From contig DAOROA010000005.1 of NCBI GenBank assembly GCA_035441325.1, positions 38,058-102,057 of the forward strand: DNA of 64,000 nucleotides, read 5' to 3'. The position numbers and the translations under genes were made by a program. The DNA is from Competibacter_A sp002352125. Lineage in GTDB: Bacteria > Pseudomonadota > Gammaproteobacteria > Competibacterales > Competibacteraceae. Below the pieces are notes generated by a model. The model did not search any database. It was not told where the DNA came from and worked only from the letters and a program-made list of their open reading frames with translations. Of this stretch, positions 33,736 to 44,354 are shown in pieces; position 1 is the first letter of the stretch; every line of letters starts with the position of its first letter.

Positions 33736-34178
33736 GGTTTTGGCACCAGGTTCAAACAGGAAACGGCGATAATCGATCCGATCTACAAACTCTTGCCATC
33801 CAAAGTATCCGCTTGCAGCGAGAAGATATCGATCCCATCGATGCATGCCAGATTGGCCCGAAAATAACAGGTTTTCTGGCAGTCTCGTCCCACCGCAACC
33901 ACGATGGACGACAGAAAAGGTATTCTGGCCAAACGAACGGCCCAACGAATCCCGCTGTCCGGACGCCGGGAAACCACCGCTGGGCCGCCGCGCTGATGTT
34001 AGGATGGGCGAACGAAACGATTCCGGCAACTCGAAGACAAACTCGGCGTAGACCGTCCGTTCTTTCGGTTGCGACGGAGGCCGCGCGCGGCGACCCCACC
34101 CATCGCGCCAAGGAAAAAAAGCATGCATCCTCTTGTCAACTTGGCTTCCATTGGTTAACCTTCCGCTCCTAATCGCTC
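33736..34178. other. Intergenic region before tRNA-Val
   Basis: About 440 bp. A long open frame exists on the minus strand but has no recognisable domain and a composition unlike the real gene it would extend. I see no RNA gene or strong terminator here. It presumably holds promoters for the tRNA and for the leftward HExxH gene. Confidence 0.4.
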
Positions 34179-34261
34179 AGGCGCGTAGCTCAGTTGGTTA
34201 GANNNNNNNNNNCACCTTGACATGGTGGGGGTCGTTGGTTCGAGTCCAATCGCGCCTACCA
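34179..34261 (+). tRNA. tRNA-Val (GAC), interrupted by an assembly gap
   Basis: The acceptor stem AGGCGCG pairs with CGCGCCT, followed by A and encoded CCA. The anticodon GAC is at 34219-34221 in loop TTGACAT. The T arm is GGTTCGAGTCC. Ten N (34203-34212) cover the end of the D arm and the start of the anticodon stem. A normal tRNA would need about 4 nt there, so the gap length is a placeholder. Confidence 0.88.
34203..34212. other. Assembly gap (10 N) inside tRNA-Val
   Basis: Unknown bases. The flanks match across a single tRNA, so little or no sequence is truly missing unless a tandem tRNA copy collapsed here. Confidence 0.95.
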
Positions 34262-34296
34262 ATTTTGGTCTGAGTCGCAACGCAGACAGGTTTCAG

Positions 34297-34343
34297 AAAG
34301 GGCGCGCCTTCCTTCCAAAAGAAGGGCTTTGGGTGCGCCCTTT
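34297..34343 (+). terminator. Hairpin between tRNA-Val and thrS
   Basis: AAAGGGCGC at 34297-34305 pairs perfectly with GCGCCCTTT at 34335-34343. It may end the tRNA transcript. Because thrS starts 43 bp later, it could also act as an attenuator or leader structure for the thrS operon. Confidence 0.6.
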
Positions 34344-34385
34344 ACTATTTCGCCCAGCAAAAAGCGGATCGAGAGAATTGCAACG

Positions 34386-36302
34386 ATGCCGATCATCACG
34401 CTCCCCGATGGCAGCCAGCGCGCGTTCGACGCGCCGGTCAGCGTCCGCGAAATCGCCGCCGCAATCGGATCGGGTTTGGCGAAAGCCGCCTTGGCCGGCA
34501 AGGTGAATGGCCGCTTGGTGGATACGTCGCACACCATCGACCAGGACGCGGCCTTGGCTATCGTCACCGAGCGTGACCCGGAAGGTTTGGACATCATCCG
34601 CCATTCCAGCGCCCACCTGCTGGCGCACGCCGTCAAGCAGCTCTATCCGGGCGCTCAGGTCACCATCGGCCCAGTGATCGAAAACGGCTTCTATTATGAC
34701 TTCGCCTTCGATCGCTCCTTCACGCCCGACGATCTGGAGCGGATTCAGGCGCGCATGGAAGAGCTGGCCGCTCAGGATATCCTGGTCGAACGTTCGGTCA
34801 TGCCGCGCGACGAGGCGGTGGCTTTCTTTCGCAACATAGGCGAGGAATACAAGGCGCAGATCATCGCCGACATCCCTGCAAACGAGCCGATTTCGCTGTA
34901 TCGGCAAGGCGATTTCATCGATCTTTGTCGCGGTCCGCACGTCCCTGCTACCGGTCGGCTTAAGGCGTTTAAGTTGATGAAGGTGGCGGGCGCCTACTGG
35001 CGTGGCGATTCCCGCAACGAGATGTTGCAGCGCATCTACGGTACCGCCTGGCTGGATCAAAAGGCGCTGAGAGCTTACCTGCACCGGCTAGAGGAAGCGG
35101 AAAAGCGCGACCATCGCCGGGTCGGCAAGGCGCTCGACCTGTTCCACGTCCAGGAAGAAGCGCCAGGGATGGTGTTCTGGCATGATCGGGGCTGGCGGGT
35201 CTACGTCGAAATTCAGAACTACATCCGCCAATTGTTGCGCGAGTGTGGTTACCAGGAAGTCCACACTCCGCAGATTGTGGACCGCAGCCTATGGGAACGC
35301 TCCGGGCACTGGGACAAGTTCCGCGCCGACATGTTCACCACCGCATCGGAAAATCGCGACTACGCGATCAAGCCGATGAACTGCCCCGGTCACATTCAAA
35401 TTTATAACCAGGGTTTGAAGAGCTACCGGGATCTACCGCTGCGGCTGGCCGAATTCGGCTCCTGCCATCGCAATGAACCGTCCGGCACCTTGCACGGCTT
35501 GATGCGGGTGCGCAACTTCGTTCAGGACGACGCCCACATTTTCTGCACCGAAGACCAAATCCAGTCTGAAGTCTCGGCGTTCATGGATTTGCTGTTCCGG
35601 GTTTACGCCGATTTCGGTTTCAACGAGGTGCAGTTGGCCTTGGCGACCCGCCCGGATAAACGGGTCGGCAGCGATGAAGTGTGGGATAAGGCCGAGAAAG
35701 CGCTGGAGCTAGCCCTCAATCGTACCGGCCAGCCGTGGACGCTCAAGCCCGGCGAGGGCGCTTTTTATGGCCCTAAAATCGAGTACGTGCTGCGCGATTG
35801 CCTAGATCGGCTCTGGCAGTGCGGCACGATTCAAGTGGATTTCTCGATGCCGGGCCGGCTGGATGCGCATTACATCGCCGAAGACGGAAGTAAACGGACG
35901 CCGGTCATGCTGCATCGCGCCATTCTCGGTTCGCTGGAACGGTTTATCGGCATTCTGATCGAACAGTACGCCGGCGCGTTGCCGGCTTGGCTGGCGCCGG
36001 TGCAGGCCGTGGTGCTCGACATCACCGACCATCAGGCCGAGTATGCGGCAAAGATCGAAAAATTCCTTATGCAACAAGGTTTCCGCGTTGCCGCCGACTT
36101 GAGAAACGAGAAAATCGGCTTTAAAATCCGCGAACACACTTTACAGCGCGTTCCGTATTTGCTGGTCGTGGGCGACCGGGAGATGGAAACGGAGACCGTG
36201 GCTGTGCGCACTCGCGCCGGCAAGGACTTGGGTGTCATGAACTTGTCGGGTTTCGTGGAGTTGCTGCAAGCCGATATCGTCCGGCGCGGACGAACCGAAT
36301 AA
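34386..36302 (+). CDS. thrS: Threonine--tRNA ligase
   Basis: This class II synthetase charges tRNA-Thr. The product is 638 residues. The N-terminal TGS domain begins MPIITLPDGSQRAF; the editing domain carries HSSAHLLAHAVKQLYPGAQV near residue 77. The catalytic core has AIKPMNCPGHIQIYNQG with the zinc-binding Cys, and LPLRLAEFGSCHRNEPSGTL (motif 2). The anticodon domain closes the protein. I chose ATG 34386 over an upstream in-frame start because the TGS domain begins there. It opens the thrS-infC-rpmI-rplT-pheST-ihfA operon. The leader hairpin at 34297 may be regulatory. Confidence 0.97.
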   Translation: MPIITLPDGSQRAFDAPVSVREIAAAIGSGLAKAALAGKVNGRLVDTSHTIDQDAALAIVTERDPEGLDIIRHSSAHLLAHAVKQLYPGAQVTIGPVIENGFYYDFAFDRSFTPDDLERIQARMEELAAQDILVERSVMPRDEAVAFFRNIGEEYKAQIIADIPANEPISLYRQGDFIDLCRGPHVPATGRLKAFKLMKVAGAYWRGDSRNEMLQRIYGTAWLDQKALRAYLHRLEEAEKRDHRRVGKALDLFHVQEEAPGMVFWHDRGWRVYVEIQNYIRQLLRECGYQEVHTPQIVDRSLWERSGHWDKFRADMFTTASENRDYAIKPMNCPGHIQIYNQGLKSYRDLPLRLAEFGSCHRNEPSGTLHGLMRVRNFVQDDAHIFCTEDQIQSEVSAFMDLLFRVYADFGFNEVQLALATRPDKRVGSDEVWDKAEKALELALNRTGQPWTLKPGEGAFYGPKIEYVLRDCLDRLWQCGTIQVDFSMPGRLDAHYIAEDGSKRTPVMLHRAILGSLERFIGILIEQYAGALPAWLAPVQAVVLDITDHQAEYAAKIEKFLMQQGFRVAADLRNEKIGFKIREHTLQRVPYLLVVGDREMETETVAVRTRAGKDLGVMNLSGFVELLQADIVRRGRTE

Positions 36303-36306
36303 TCGC

Positions 36307-36323
36307 AGGAGGACAGCAACATC
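36307..36323 (+). promoter_or_regulatory. infC ribosome site with non-canonical ATC start
   Basis: AGGAGG at 36307-36312 lies 8 nt before ATC 36321-36323. infC genes use AUU or similar rare starts so that IF3, which rejects non-canonical starts, represses its own translation. The N-terminal codons after ATC encode conserved IF3 residues, which decides this start over the GTG at 36372. Confidence 0.85.
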
Positions 36324-36842
36324 GCCGCGAACAATGAACTCCGGCTCAACGACGAGATCACCGGGCGCGAAGTGCGTCTGATCGATCAGGACGGCGAGCA
36401 GTTAGGTGTCGTTTCCCTCGTGCAAGCTAGGCGGCTGGCCGAGGACGCCGAATTGGATCTGGTGGAGATATCTCCGAACGCAAAACCGCCAGTCTGCCGC
36501 ATCATGGATTATGGCAAGTACCGGTTCGAGCAGGCCAAGAAACAGCAGGAAGCGAGGAAAAAACAAAAGCAGATCCAGGTCAAGGAGATCAAATTCCGTC
36601 CAGGTACGGACGAAGGGGACTATCAGGTCAAACTACGCAACCTGATCCGTTTCCTGAGCGATGGCGATAAAGCCAAGGTGACGCTGCGGTTTCGAGGCCG
36701 CGAGATGGCGCACCAGGATCTGGGAAGCCAGCTTCTCAAGCGCGTCGAAGACGATCTCGCTCCCTATGGCGCGGTGGAACAACGGCCCAGGCTGGAGGGG
36801 CGGCAGATGGTCATGACCATCGCGCCGGTCAAGAAGAAGTAA
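36321..36842 (+). CDS. infC: Translation initiation factor IF-3
   Basis: IF3 binds the 30S subunit, prevents subunit joining and checks the start codon and initiator tRNA. The protein is 173 residues from ATC 36321; codons after it read AANNELRLNDEITGREVRL, the conserved IF3 N-terminus. A GTG at 36372 would remove 17 conserved residues and is rejected. The linker is rich in Lys (YRFEQAKKQQEARKKQKQ) and the C-terminal domain contains EIKFRPGTDEGDYQVKLRNL. It follows the thrS stop by 18 nt. Confidence 0.95.
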   Translation: MAANNELRLNDEITGREVRLIDQDGEQLGVVSLVQARRLAEDAELDLVEISPNAKPPVCRIMDYGKYRFEQAKKQQEARKKQKQIQVKEIKFRPGTDEGDYQVKLRNLIRFLSDGDKAKVTLRFRGREMAHQDLGSQLLKRVEDDLAPYGAVEQRPRLEGRQMVMTIAPVKKK

Positions 36843-36867
36843 TTCTCCTTCGAGCGATCAGCGCTTT

Positions 36868-36892
36868 CCGCCTCCGGCCCGCGCCGGAGCGG
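36868..36892 (+). promoter_or_regulatory. Hairpin upstream of rpmI
   Basis: CCG-CTCCGG at 36868-36877 pairs with CCGGAG-CGG at 36884-36892. It sits in the infC-rpmI gap, where L20 represses rpmI-rplT translation in E. coli. A role in that control is possible, but the E. coli site has a different structure. Confidence 0.35.
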
Positions 36893-36928
36893 ACCCAGAA
36901 TTTTTCGATCCAATAGCGGAGTCATGCA

Positions 36929-37126
36929 ATGCCCAAGATGAAAACCAATCGCGGGGCGGCCAAGCGTTTCAGCCGCACCGGGTCCGGCACGTACAAGTGT
37001 TCTCACTCGCACCTCCGGCACATTCTGACCAAGAAGAGCACCAAGCGGAAACGCCAGTTGCGCGGCACCACCACCTTGGCGGCGGTAGACGTTCCGGCGG
37101 TGCGCCGGATGTTGCCCTACGATTGA
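36929..37126 (+). CDS. rpmI: Large ribosomal subunit protein L35
   Basis: A 65-residue, very basic ribosomal protein beginning MPKMKTNRGAAKRFSRTGSG with the conserved HILTKKSTKRKRQLRG centre and a C-terminal VRRMLPY. Length and sequence are normal for L35. It lies between infC and rplT as in most bacteria, and is probably co-translated with rplT (25-bp gap). Confidence 0.97.
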   Translation: MPKMKTNRGAAKRFSRTGSGTYKCSHSHLRHILTKKSTKRKRQLRGTTTLAAVDVPAVRRMLPYD

Positions 37127-37151
37127 TGTCGCCGGACTGGAGAGTTAAATC

Positions 37152-37514
37152 ATGCCCCGAGTGAAACGTGGCGTTACCGCCCACGCCCGCCACAAAAAAA
37201 TCCTGAAGCAAGCCAAAGGTTACCGCGGCGCCCGTAGCAAGGTGTTTCGAGTCGCCAAGCAGGCCGTCATCAAGGCTGGCCAGTACGCCTATCGCGACCG
37301 CCGCCAGAAAAAGCGCGATTTTCGCGCGCTGTGGATCGCGCGCATCAACGCGGCCGCCCGCGAGAGCGGTTTGTCCTATAGCCGGTTGATCAACGGCCTC
37401 AAGCAGGCCGCCGTCGATATCGACCGCAAGGTGTTGGCCGATCTGGCGGTGTTCGACAAGCCCGCGTTCGCCGAACTGGCCAACCGCGCCAAAGCTGCGC
37501 TCGGCATTGCCTGA
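37152..37514 (+). CDS. rplT: Large ribosomal subunit protein L20
   Basis: A 120-residue basic protein, MPRVKRGVTAHARHKKILKQ at the start, with the conserved LWIARINAAARESGLSYSRL. L20 is needed for early 50S assembly and represses its own operon in E. coli by binding the leader RNA. Length is normal. A strong terminator-like structure follows, before pheS. Confidence 0.97.
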   Translation: MPRVKRGVTAHARHKKILKQAKGYRGARSKVFRVAKQAVIKAGQYAYRDRRQKKRDFRALWIARINAAARESGLSYSRLINGLKQAAVDIDRKVLADLAVFDKPAFAELANRAKAALGIA

Positions 37515-37519
37515 ACCGT

Positions 37520-37591
37520 CCGCCGAATCGAAACCGGTTCGGCGGCATTCGGAATTCCGACGAGGGAAAGGCTGCAGTCCTTTCCCTTTTT
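37520..37591 (+). terminator. Leader hairpins and terminator/attenuator before pheST
   Basis: Two hairpins lie between rplT and pheS. The first pairs CCGCCGAA (37520-37527) with TTCGGCGG (37538-37545). The second pairs GGGAAAGG (37564-37571) with CCTTTCCC (37579-37586) and is followed by TTTTT (37587-37591), a textbook intrinsic terminator. It ends only 30 nt before the pheS start, so it must be read through or relieved. In E. coli pheST is controlled by attenuation; I see no Phe-rich leader peptide here. Confidence 0.8.
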
Positions 37592-37621
37592 CGTTTGCCA
37601 TCGTTGAGAGACCCTGCCAGC

Positions 37622-38638
37622 GTGGACGCATTGCCCGAACTCATTCGGTCCGCTCAAATCGCCATCGCCCGAGCCGACGATCTCGCCACTCTCGACCAGG
37701 AGCGCGTGCATTATCTCGGCAAGAAAGGCGCGCTCACCGAGCGGCTAAAGGAACTCGGCCGCTTGCCGCCGGAACAGCGGCGCGAAGTCGGCCAAGCCAT
37801 CAACGAGGCCAAGCAGGTGCTGGAAACGGCCATCGCCGCCCGCAAGGTGGCGCTGGAAGCGGCGGCGCTGAACGCGCGCTTGGCAGGTGAGACCATTGAT
37901 GTGACGCTACCGGGACGCGGTCAGCGACCCGGCGGTTACCATCCGCTGAGCCGAACCTTGGCCCGCATCGAGGCGTTGTTCGCCCGGATCGGTTTTGCGG
38001 TCGCCGAAGGCCCGGAAGTCGAGGACGATTTTCGCAATTTCGAGGCGCTCAACATCCCGCCGCACCACCCGGCGCGGGCGATGCACGACACGTTCTATTT
38101 CGATGCCCATACCCTATTGCGGACGCATACCTCGCCAGTGCAGATCCGGGTGATGGAGCGACAGGCGCCGCCGGTGCGGGTCATCGCCCCAGGGCGGGTC
38201 TATCGCTGCGATTCGGATTTAACTCACTCGCCGATGTTCCATCAGGTCGAGGGTTTGCTGGTGGACGAAGACGTGAGCTTCGCCGACCTCAAGGGCGTGC
38301 TGGACGATTTTCTGCGAAACTTCTTCGAGCGCGATCTGGGAGTGCGCTTTCGGCCCTCTTATTTCCCGTTTACCGAACCCTCCGCCGAAGTGGACATTCA
38401 ATGCGTGATCTGCGGAGGTGCTGGTTGCCGGGTTTGCAAGCACAGCGGTTGGCTGGAGATACTGGGCTGCGGCATGGTGCACCCGGCAGTATTCGAGAAG
38501 GTCGGCATCGATAGCGAGCGCTACACCGGCTACGCGTTCGGCATGGGCGTCGAACGACTGACCATGTTGCGCTATGGCGTCAACGATCTCCGCTTGTTCT
38601 TCGAGAACGATCTGCGCTTCTTGGGCCAATTTCGGTGA
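37622..38638 (+). CDS. pheS: Phenylalanine--tRNA ligase alpha subunit
   Basis: The catalytic subunit of the alpha2-beta2 PheRS, about 338 residues. The N-terminal coiled coil (MDALPELIRSAQIAIARADD) leads to the class II core with GFAVAEGPEVEDDFRNFEAL, HDTFYF, the motif 2 region VYRCDSDLTHSPMFHQVEG and a final YAFGMGVERLTMLRYGVNDL. I prefer GTG 37622, which aligns with the usual N-terminus; TTG 37595, directly after the terminator T run, is the alternative. It is followed by pheT after 10 bp. Confidence 0.95.
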   Translation: MDALPELIRSAQIAIARADDLATLDQERVHYLGKKGALTERLKELGRLPPEQRREVGQAINEAKQVLETAIAARKVALEAAALNARLAGETIDVTLPGRGQRPGGYHPLSRTLARIEALFARIGFAVAEGPEVEDDFRNFEALNIPPHHPARAMHDTFYFDAHTLLRTHTSPVQIRVMERQAPPVRVIAPGRVYRCDSDLTHSPMFHQVEGLLVDEDVSFADLKGVLDDFLRNFFERDLGVRFRPSYFPFTEPSAEVDIQCVICGGAGCRVCKHSGWLEILGCGMVHPAVFEKVGIDSERYTGYAFGMGVERLTMLRYGVNDLRLFFENDLRFLGQFR

Positions 38639-38648
38639 GGTATCCCGC

Positions 38649-41027
38649 ATGAAAGTCAGCGAACGATGGTTGCGGGAGTGGGTCGATCCCGCGATTTCTA
38701 CCGCCGGACTGGTGGCGCAATTGACCATGGCTGGTCTGGAAGTGGACAGCGTCGAACCAGCTGCGCCGCCTTTCGAGAAGGTGGTGGTCGGGCGAGTGGT
38801 CGGCCTGATCCCGCATCCCGGCGCGGATCGTTTGCGGGTGGCGAACGTGGATGTGGGCGGCACCGAGCCGCTGCAAATCGTTTGCGGCGCACCCAATGTC
38901 GCTGTGGGGATGTGCGTACCAACCGCTTTAATCGGCGCGGTATTGCCCGGCGATGTCAAGATCAAGCCGTCCAAGCTGCGCGGTGTTCAATCGCAGGGCA
39001 TGCTGTGTTCGGCCAAGGAGTTGGGCCTGGCGGAGAGCTCCGACGGCCTGTTGCCGTTGCCCGCCGACAGCCGGCCCGGTCAGGCCGTGCGCGAATTGTT
39101 GGCCCTGGACGATTCTTTGATCGAAATCGAACTGACGCCGAATCGCGGTGATTGTCTGGGCATGGAAGGCATCGCTCGCGAAGTGGCGACGCTCAATCGC
39201 TACGAGTTCCGCCCGCTGCCGGTGGAAACGGTAGAGCCGGTGGTGGATGCCACCTTCCCGGTGAGGTTGCTCGATCCGGCCGACTGTCCGCGTTATGTGG
39301 GCCGAGTGATCCGGGGTGTCGATCCCGCCGCCGAAACGCCGTTGTGGATGAAGGAGCGTTTGCGCCGCGCCGGGATTCGCAGTCTGGGGCCGCTGGTGGA
39401 CGTGACCAATTACGTGATGCTGGAACTCGGCCAGCCGATGCACGCCTTCGACCTGAACCGGCTGACCGGCGGTATCGAGGTGCGCCGCGCCCGGATCGGC
39501 GACAAGCTGGAACTCCTAAATGGAGTCGTGGTGGAGCCGGATGCAGAAACCTTGTTGATCGCCGATGATGCCGGCCCGCTGGTGTTGGCCGGCATCATGG
39601 GCGGCGAAATCAGTTCCTGCACCAGCGCGACCCGCGACGTGTTCCTGGAAAGCGCATTTTTCGCCCCGGCCAGCATCGCCGGTCGTGCCCGCCGTTACGG
39701 CCTGCAAACCGATTCCTCCTACCGCTTCGAGCGCGGCGTGGATTCGCGATTGCAGCGGCGCGCTGCCGAGCGGGCCACTCGCCTGCTGATCGACATCGCC
39801 GGCGGCCAGCCAGGCCCCCTCGTCGAAGCGGTATCGCCCGAATATTTGCCGACAGAGCCAGCCATCCGGTTACGGCCAGCGCGAATCCGTAAACTGCTGG
39901 GGCTGGATATTCCCGCTGCCGACGTCGAAGAAATTCTGCGGCGATTGGGCATGGCGGTGGCGACCGAAACGGACCATTGGCTGGTGGTACCGCCGAGCAG
40001 CCGCTTCGACATCGCGCTGGAAGCCGATCTGATCGAAGACATTGCCCGGATTTACGGCTACGGCCGCCTGCCCGGCAATCGTCCTCTCACCCGGCTAGAG
40101 ATGCCACCGCAACCGGAAAACCAGGTCGAACTGGCGCGATTGAAGGAAACGCTGGTGCAGCGCGGCTTTCAGGAAGCCATCACCTATAGCTTCGTCGATC
40201 CGGTTTTCCAGAAACACCTCGACCCCGACCAAGCGCCGTTGGCGCTGGCCAATCCGATTTCTGCCGACCTGGCGGTCATGCGCACCAGTTTGTGGCCGGG
40301 TTTATTCAAGGCGATGATCTACAATCAGAAACGCCAGCAGCCGCGCGTGCGGTTGTTCGAGCATGGGCTAAGCTTTATCCAAACCGATAGCGGGTTACGG
40401 CAAGAGCCGTACCTCGGCGGTGTGGTGGTGGGCGCCGCCCTGCCGGAGCAGTGGGGCGTTCCGGCCCGGCCAGTGGATTTCTTCGACCTCAAAGCCGATG
40501 TCGAGGCGCTCTTGGTGCTGACCGGCGAGCCGGAGGCGTTTGCATTCGTCGCCGCTCCGCATCCGGCTTTGCATCCGGGCCAGAGCGCCCGGATCGAACG
40601 AGCCGGCGCGGCGGTGGGCTGGCTGGGCGCCTTGCATCCTCAAGTGGCGCGAGAGCTGGACGTGGAAGGTGATGCCTTCGCGTTCGAGTTGCGGTTGGCG
40701 AGCTTGCAACCGGCGCGGGTACCGGTGTTCGGAGAGCTTTCCAAGTTCCCGGCCAGCCGCCGCGACATCGCCGTCGTGGTGGATGAAGCCATTGCTGTGC
40801 AAGCTATTTTTGCCTGCATTCGCCAGCGCGGCGGCGAATTGCTGCGCGATGTGCGGCTTTTCGACGTCTATCGGGGTAAAGGGGTGCAAACGGGCCAGAA
40901 AAGTTTGGCTTTGGGATTGATTCTACAAGATTTCTCGCGCAATCTTACGGATAGTGTAGTCGAGGAGACCGTTTCCGGCATTATCGCGGGTCTAACGGAA
41001 CAGTTTGATGCAACGCTTAGGGTTTAG
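38649..41027 (+). CDS. pheT: Phenylalanine--tRNA ligase beta subunit
   Basis: A 792-residue subunit that binds tRNA-Phe and edits mischarged Tyr. The N-terminus is MKVSERWLREWVDPAIST; the EMAP-II-like tRNA-binding domain follows (VGLIPHPGADRLRVANVDVG near 50). The B3/B4 editing region contains LVDVTNYVMLELGQPMHAFD, and the C-terminal B8 domain contains KFPASRRDIAVVVDE. Start ATG 38649 is set by homology; an upstream in-frame ATG is a shadow inside pheS. It ends 4 bp before ihfA. Confidence 0.97.
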   Translation: MKVSERWLREWVDPAISTAGLVAQLTMAGLEVDSVEPAAPPFEKVVVGRVVGLIPHPGADRLRVANVDVGGTEPLQIVCGAPNVAVGMCVPTALIGAVLPGDVKIKPSKLRGVQSQGMLCSAKELGLAESSDGLLPLPADSRPGQAVRELLALDDSLIEIELTPNRGDCLGMEGIAREVATLNRYEFRPLPVETVEPVVDATFPVRLLDPADCPRYVGRVIRGVDPAAETPLWMKERLRRAGIRSLGPLVDVTNYVMLELGQPMHAFDLNRLTGGIEVRRARIGDKLELLNGVVVEPDAETLLIADDAGPLVLAGIMGGEISSCTSATRDVFLESAFFAPASIAGRARRYGLQTDSSYRFERGVDSRLQRRAAERATRLLIDIAGGQPGPLVEAVSPEYLPTEPAIRLRPARIRKLLGLDIPAADVEEILRRLGMAVATETDHWLVVPPSSRFDIALEADLIEDIARIYGYGRLPGNRPLTRLEMPPQPENQVELARLKETLVQRGFQEAITYSFVDPVFQKHLDPDQAPLALANPISADLAVMRTSLWPGLFKAMIYNQKRQQPRVRLFEHGLSFIQTDSGLRQEPYLGGVVVGAALPEQWGVPARPVDFFDLKADVEALLVLTGEPEAFAFVAAPHPALHPGQSARIERAGAAVGWLGALHPQVARELDVEGDAFAFELRLASLQPARVPVFGELSKFPASRRDIAVVVDEAIAVQAIFACIRQRGGELLRDVRLFDVYRGKGVQTGQKSLALGLILQDFSRNLTDSVVEETVSGIIAGLTEQFDATLRV

Positions 41028-41031
41028 GAGC

Positions 41032-41331
41032 ATGGCACTAACAAAAGCCGACATGGCGGAAAGGTTGTTCGAAGAACTGGGCATTAACAAACGCGAAGCC
41101 AAGGAGTTGGTGGAGATTTTCTTCGAGGAAATTCGCAGTGCTCTGGAAGAGGGTCAGCAGGTGAAATTGTCCGGATTCGGCAATTTCGACCTGCGGGACA
41201 AGAACCAGCGACCGGGCCGCAATCCCAAGACCGGTGAGGAAATCCCGATTACCGCGCGGCGGGTCGTGACTTTCCGGCCCGGCCAAAAGCTCAAAGCGCG
41301 GGTGGATGCCTTCAAGGGCGAGGCCCAGTAA
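41032..41331 (+). CDS. ihfA: Integration host factor alpha subunit
   Basis: A 99-residue DNA-bending protein of the HU/IHF family, starting MALTKADMAERLFEELGINK. The beta-arm region DLRDKNQRPGRNPKTGEEIP with the minor-groove Pro is intact. IHF is a heterodimer with IhfB used in recombination, replication and transcription. It is the last gene of the pheST operon, the usual gammaproteobacterial place, and is preceded by GGAG 4-8 nt before ATG 41032. Confidence 0.96.
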   Translation: MALTKADMAERLFEELGINKREAKELVEIFFEEIRSALEEGQQVKLSGFGNFDLRDKNQRPGRNPKTGEEIPITARRVVTFRPGQKLKARVDAFKGEAQ

Positions 41332-41369
41332 TCGCGCCAATCGCGAAACGCTTGGCAAACTCGGGCGGT

Positions 41370-43130
<1,761 letters not shown>

Positions 43131-43268
43131 TCCGTAGTCTCCATTCGCTTGCGCTGGCAAGATAGACTTTTTACGCGTTGGCCCGTTCCTCGGACCAGAA
43201 CGCTCCGATCTGTAGGCCAGCCCGCATTACCGGCTACAATCGCAAGACGGTTCGTGATCGGAGAAATC

Positions 43269-44354
43269 ATGCGCGTCTATCTGCTCTCGACGGCGGTCGC
43301 ACCACTAGGCTCCGGGTTGGGCGGTGGAGTAGAACACATGGTCGGCGTCGCCGCCCGTCAGCTTCATGCGCTTGGCTATGCCGTCCAGGTGATCGCGCCG
43401 ACGGGTTCCAGCGCCGACGTGCCGGATTTGCGCGTGCTGCCGGGCCGCTTGGCGCCGACCGCCTTGGCCCTCGATCGCGACGATCCGCTACCCATCGAGG
43501 CCGATGCGTTCCTCGGCACGGCCTTGCACGAACTGGCGGAGCGGGTTCGGCCCGGCGATGCCGTCCTGAACTTTTCCTACGACTGGTTACCTCTATTTGC
43601 GAGCGATTTTTTTCCCTGTCCGCTAGGAACCTTGGTGAGTATGGGGTCGCTGAATCGCTCGCTGGACCAGGAGATCCGCCGCGTTGCCGGCCGGCATCCG
43701 GAACAGCTCGCCTTTTTGAGTGCCGCGCAAGCGGCCAGTTTTGGTTTGACGAATCCGGTACGGCTGATTCCGCCGGGATTGGACCTTGCGCGCTATCGCT
43801 ATAATTCTCGCCCCAATCGCGCTCTTTGTTGGCTGGGGCGGATCGTGCCCGAAAAAGGATTGGATGACGTGTTTACTTTTGCTGCTTGTACCGGTCATGC
43901 CGTAACCGTGTTTGGCGTCATGCAGGATCGGGTTTACTGGGATGGATTGGTGCGACGCTATTCCGGTGTGCCGGTTCACTACGGCGGTTTTCTCGACATG
44001 CCGGCTTTGGCCGAAGCGGTGGGGAAATTCCGTGCCATGCTGATGACGCCGAAATGGTTGGAAGCATTCGGCATCGTCGGGATCGAAGCACTGGCTTGCG
44101 GTACGCCGGTCGTCGCCTACCGACGCGGCGGCATCAGCGACTACGTGATCGACGGCGAAACGGGCTGGCTAGTGGAACCAGATGATCTCGATGGGTTGCG
44201 CGCGGCGGTCGAGCGCGTGGAGCAAATCGGCCGCGACCATTGCCGGACGCTGGTGGAAAGCCGCTACACCGAAGTTCGCTACGGTGCGGCGTTGGTGGAC
44301 TGGCTCGAATCGCTGGTGGCGGGATCGACGCATCCAACGGGAGCGACAGCATGA
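43269..44354 (+). CDS. Family 4-type glycosyltransferase
   Basis: A 361-residue GT-B glycosyltransferase. The N-terminal domain begins MRVYLLSTAVAPLGSGLGGG with the Gly-rich acceptor loop; the C-terminal domain has LCWLGRIVPEKGLDDVFTFA near residue 184 and EAFGIVGIEALACGTPVVAY near 260, the EX7E nucleotide-sugar motif. ATG 43269 is chosen because the frame upstream is antisense to the lipoprotein gene. Its stop overlaps the PTPS-like gene by 4 nt. In cyanobacteria glycosyltransferases modify pterins made by PTPS, so the coupling may mean a pterin glycoside; that is inference. Confidence 0.88.
   Translation: MRVYLLSTAVAPLGSGLGGGVEHMVGVAARQLHALGYAVQVIAPTGSSADVPDLRVLPGRLAPTALALDRDDPLPIEADAFLGTALHELAERVRPGDAVLNFSYDWLPLFASDFFPCPLGTLVSMGSLNRSLDQEIRRVAGRHPEQLAFLSAAQAASFGLTNPVRLIPPGLDLARYRYNSRPNRALCWLGRIVPEKGLDDVFTFAACTGHAVTVFGVMQDRVYWDGLVRRYSGVPVHYGGFLDMPALAEAVGKFRAMLMTPKWLEAFGIVGIEALACGTPVVAYRRGGISDYVIDGETGWLVEPDDLDGLRAAVERVEQIGRDHCRTLVESRYTEVRYGAALVDWLESLVAGSTHPTGATA

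Noticed and set aside
33736..34128. N-terminal extension of the HExxH protein
   Set aside because: The 131 extra codons are Arg/Gly/Ser-rich without domain signal, and a sensible start lies at 33735.
36372..36374. GTG as the infC start
   Set aside because: It would delete 17 conserved N-terminal residues; ATC at 36321 has a good AGGAGG and matches the known infC control logic.
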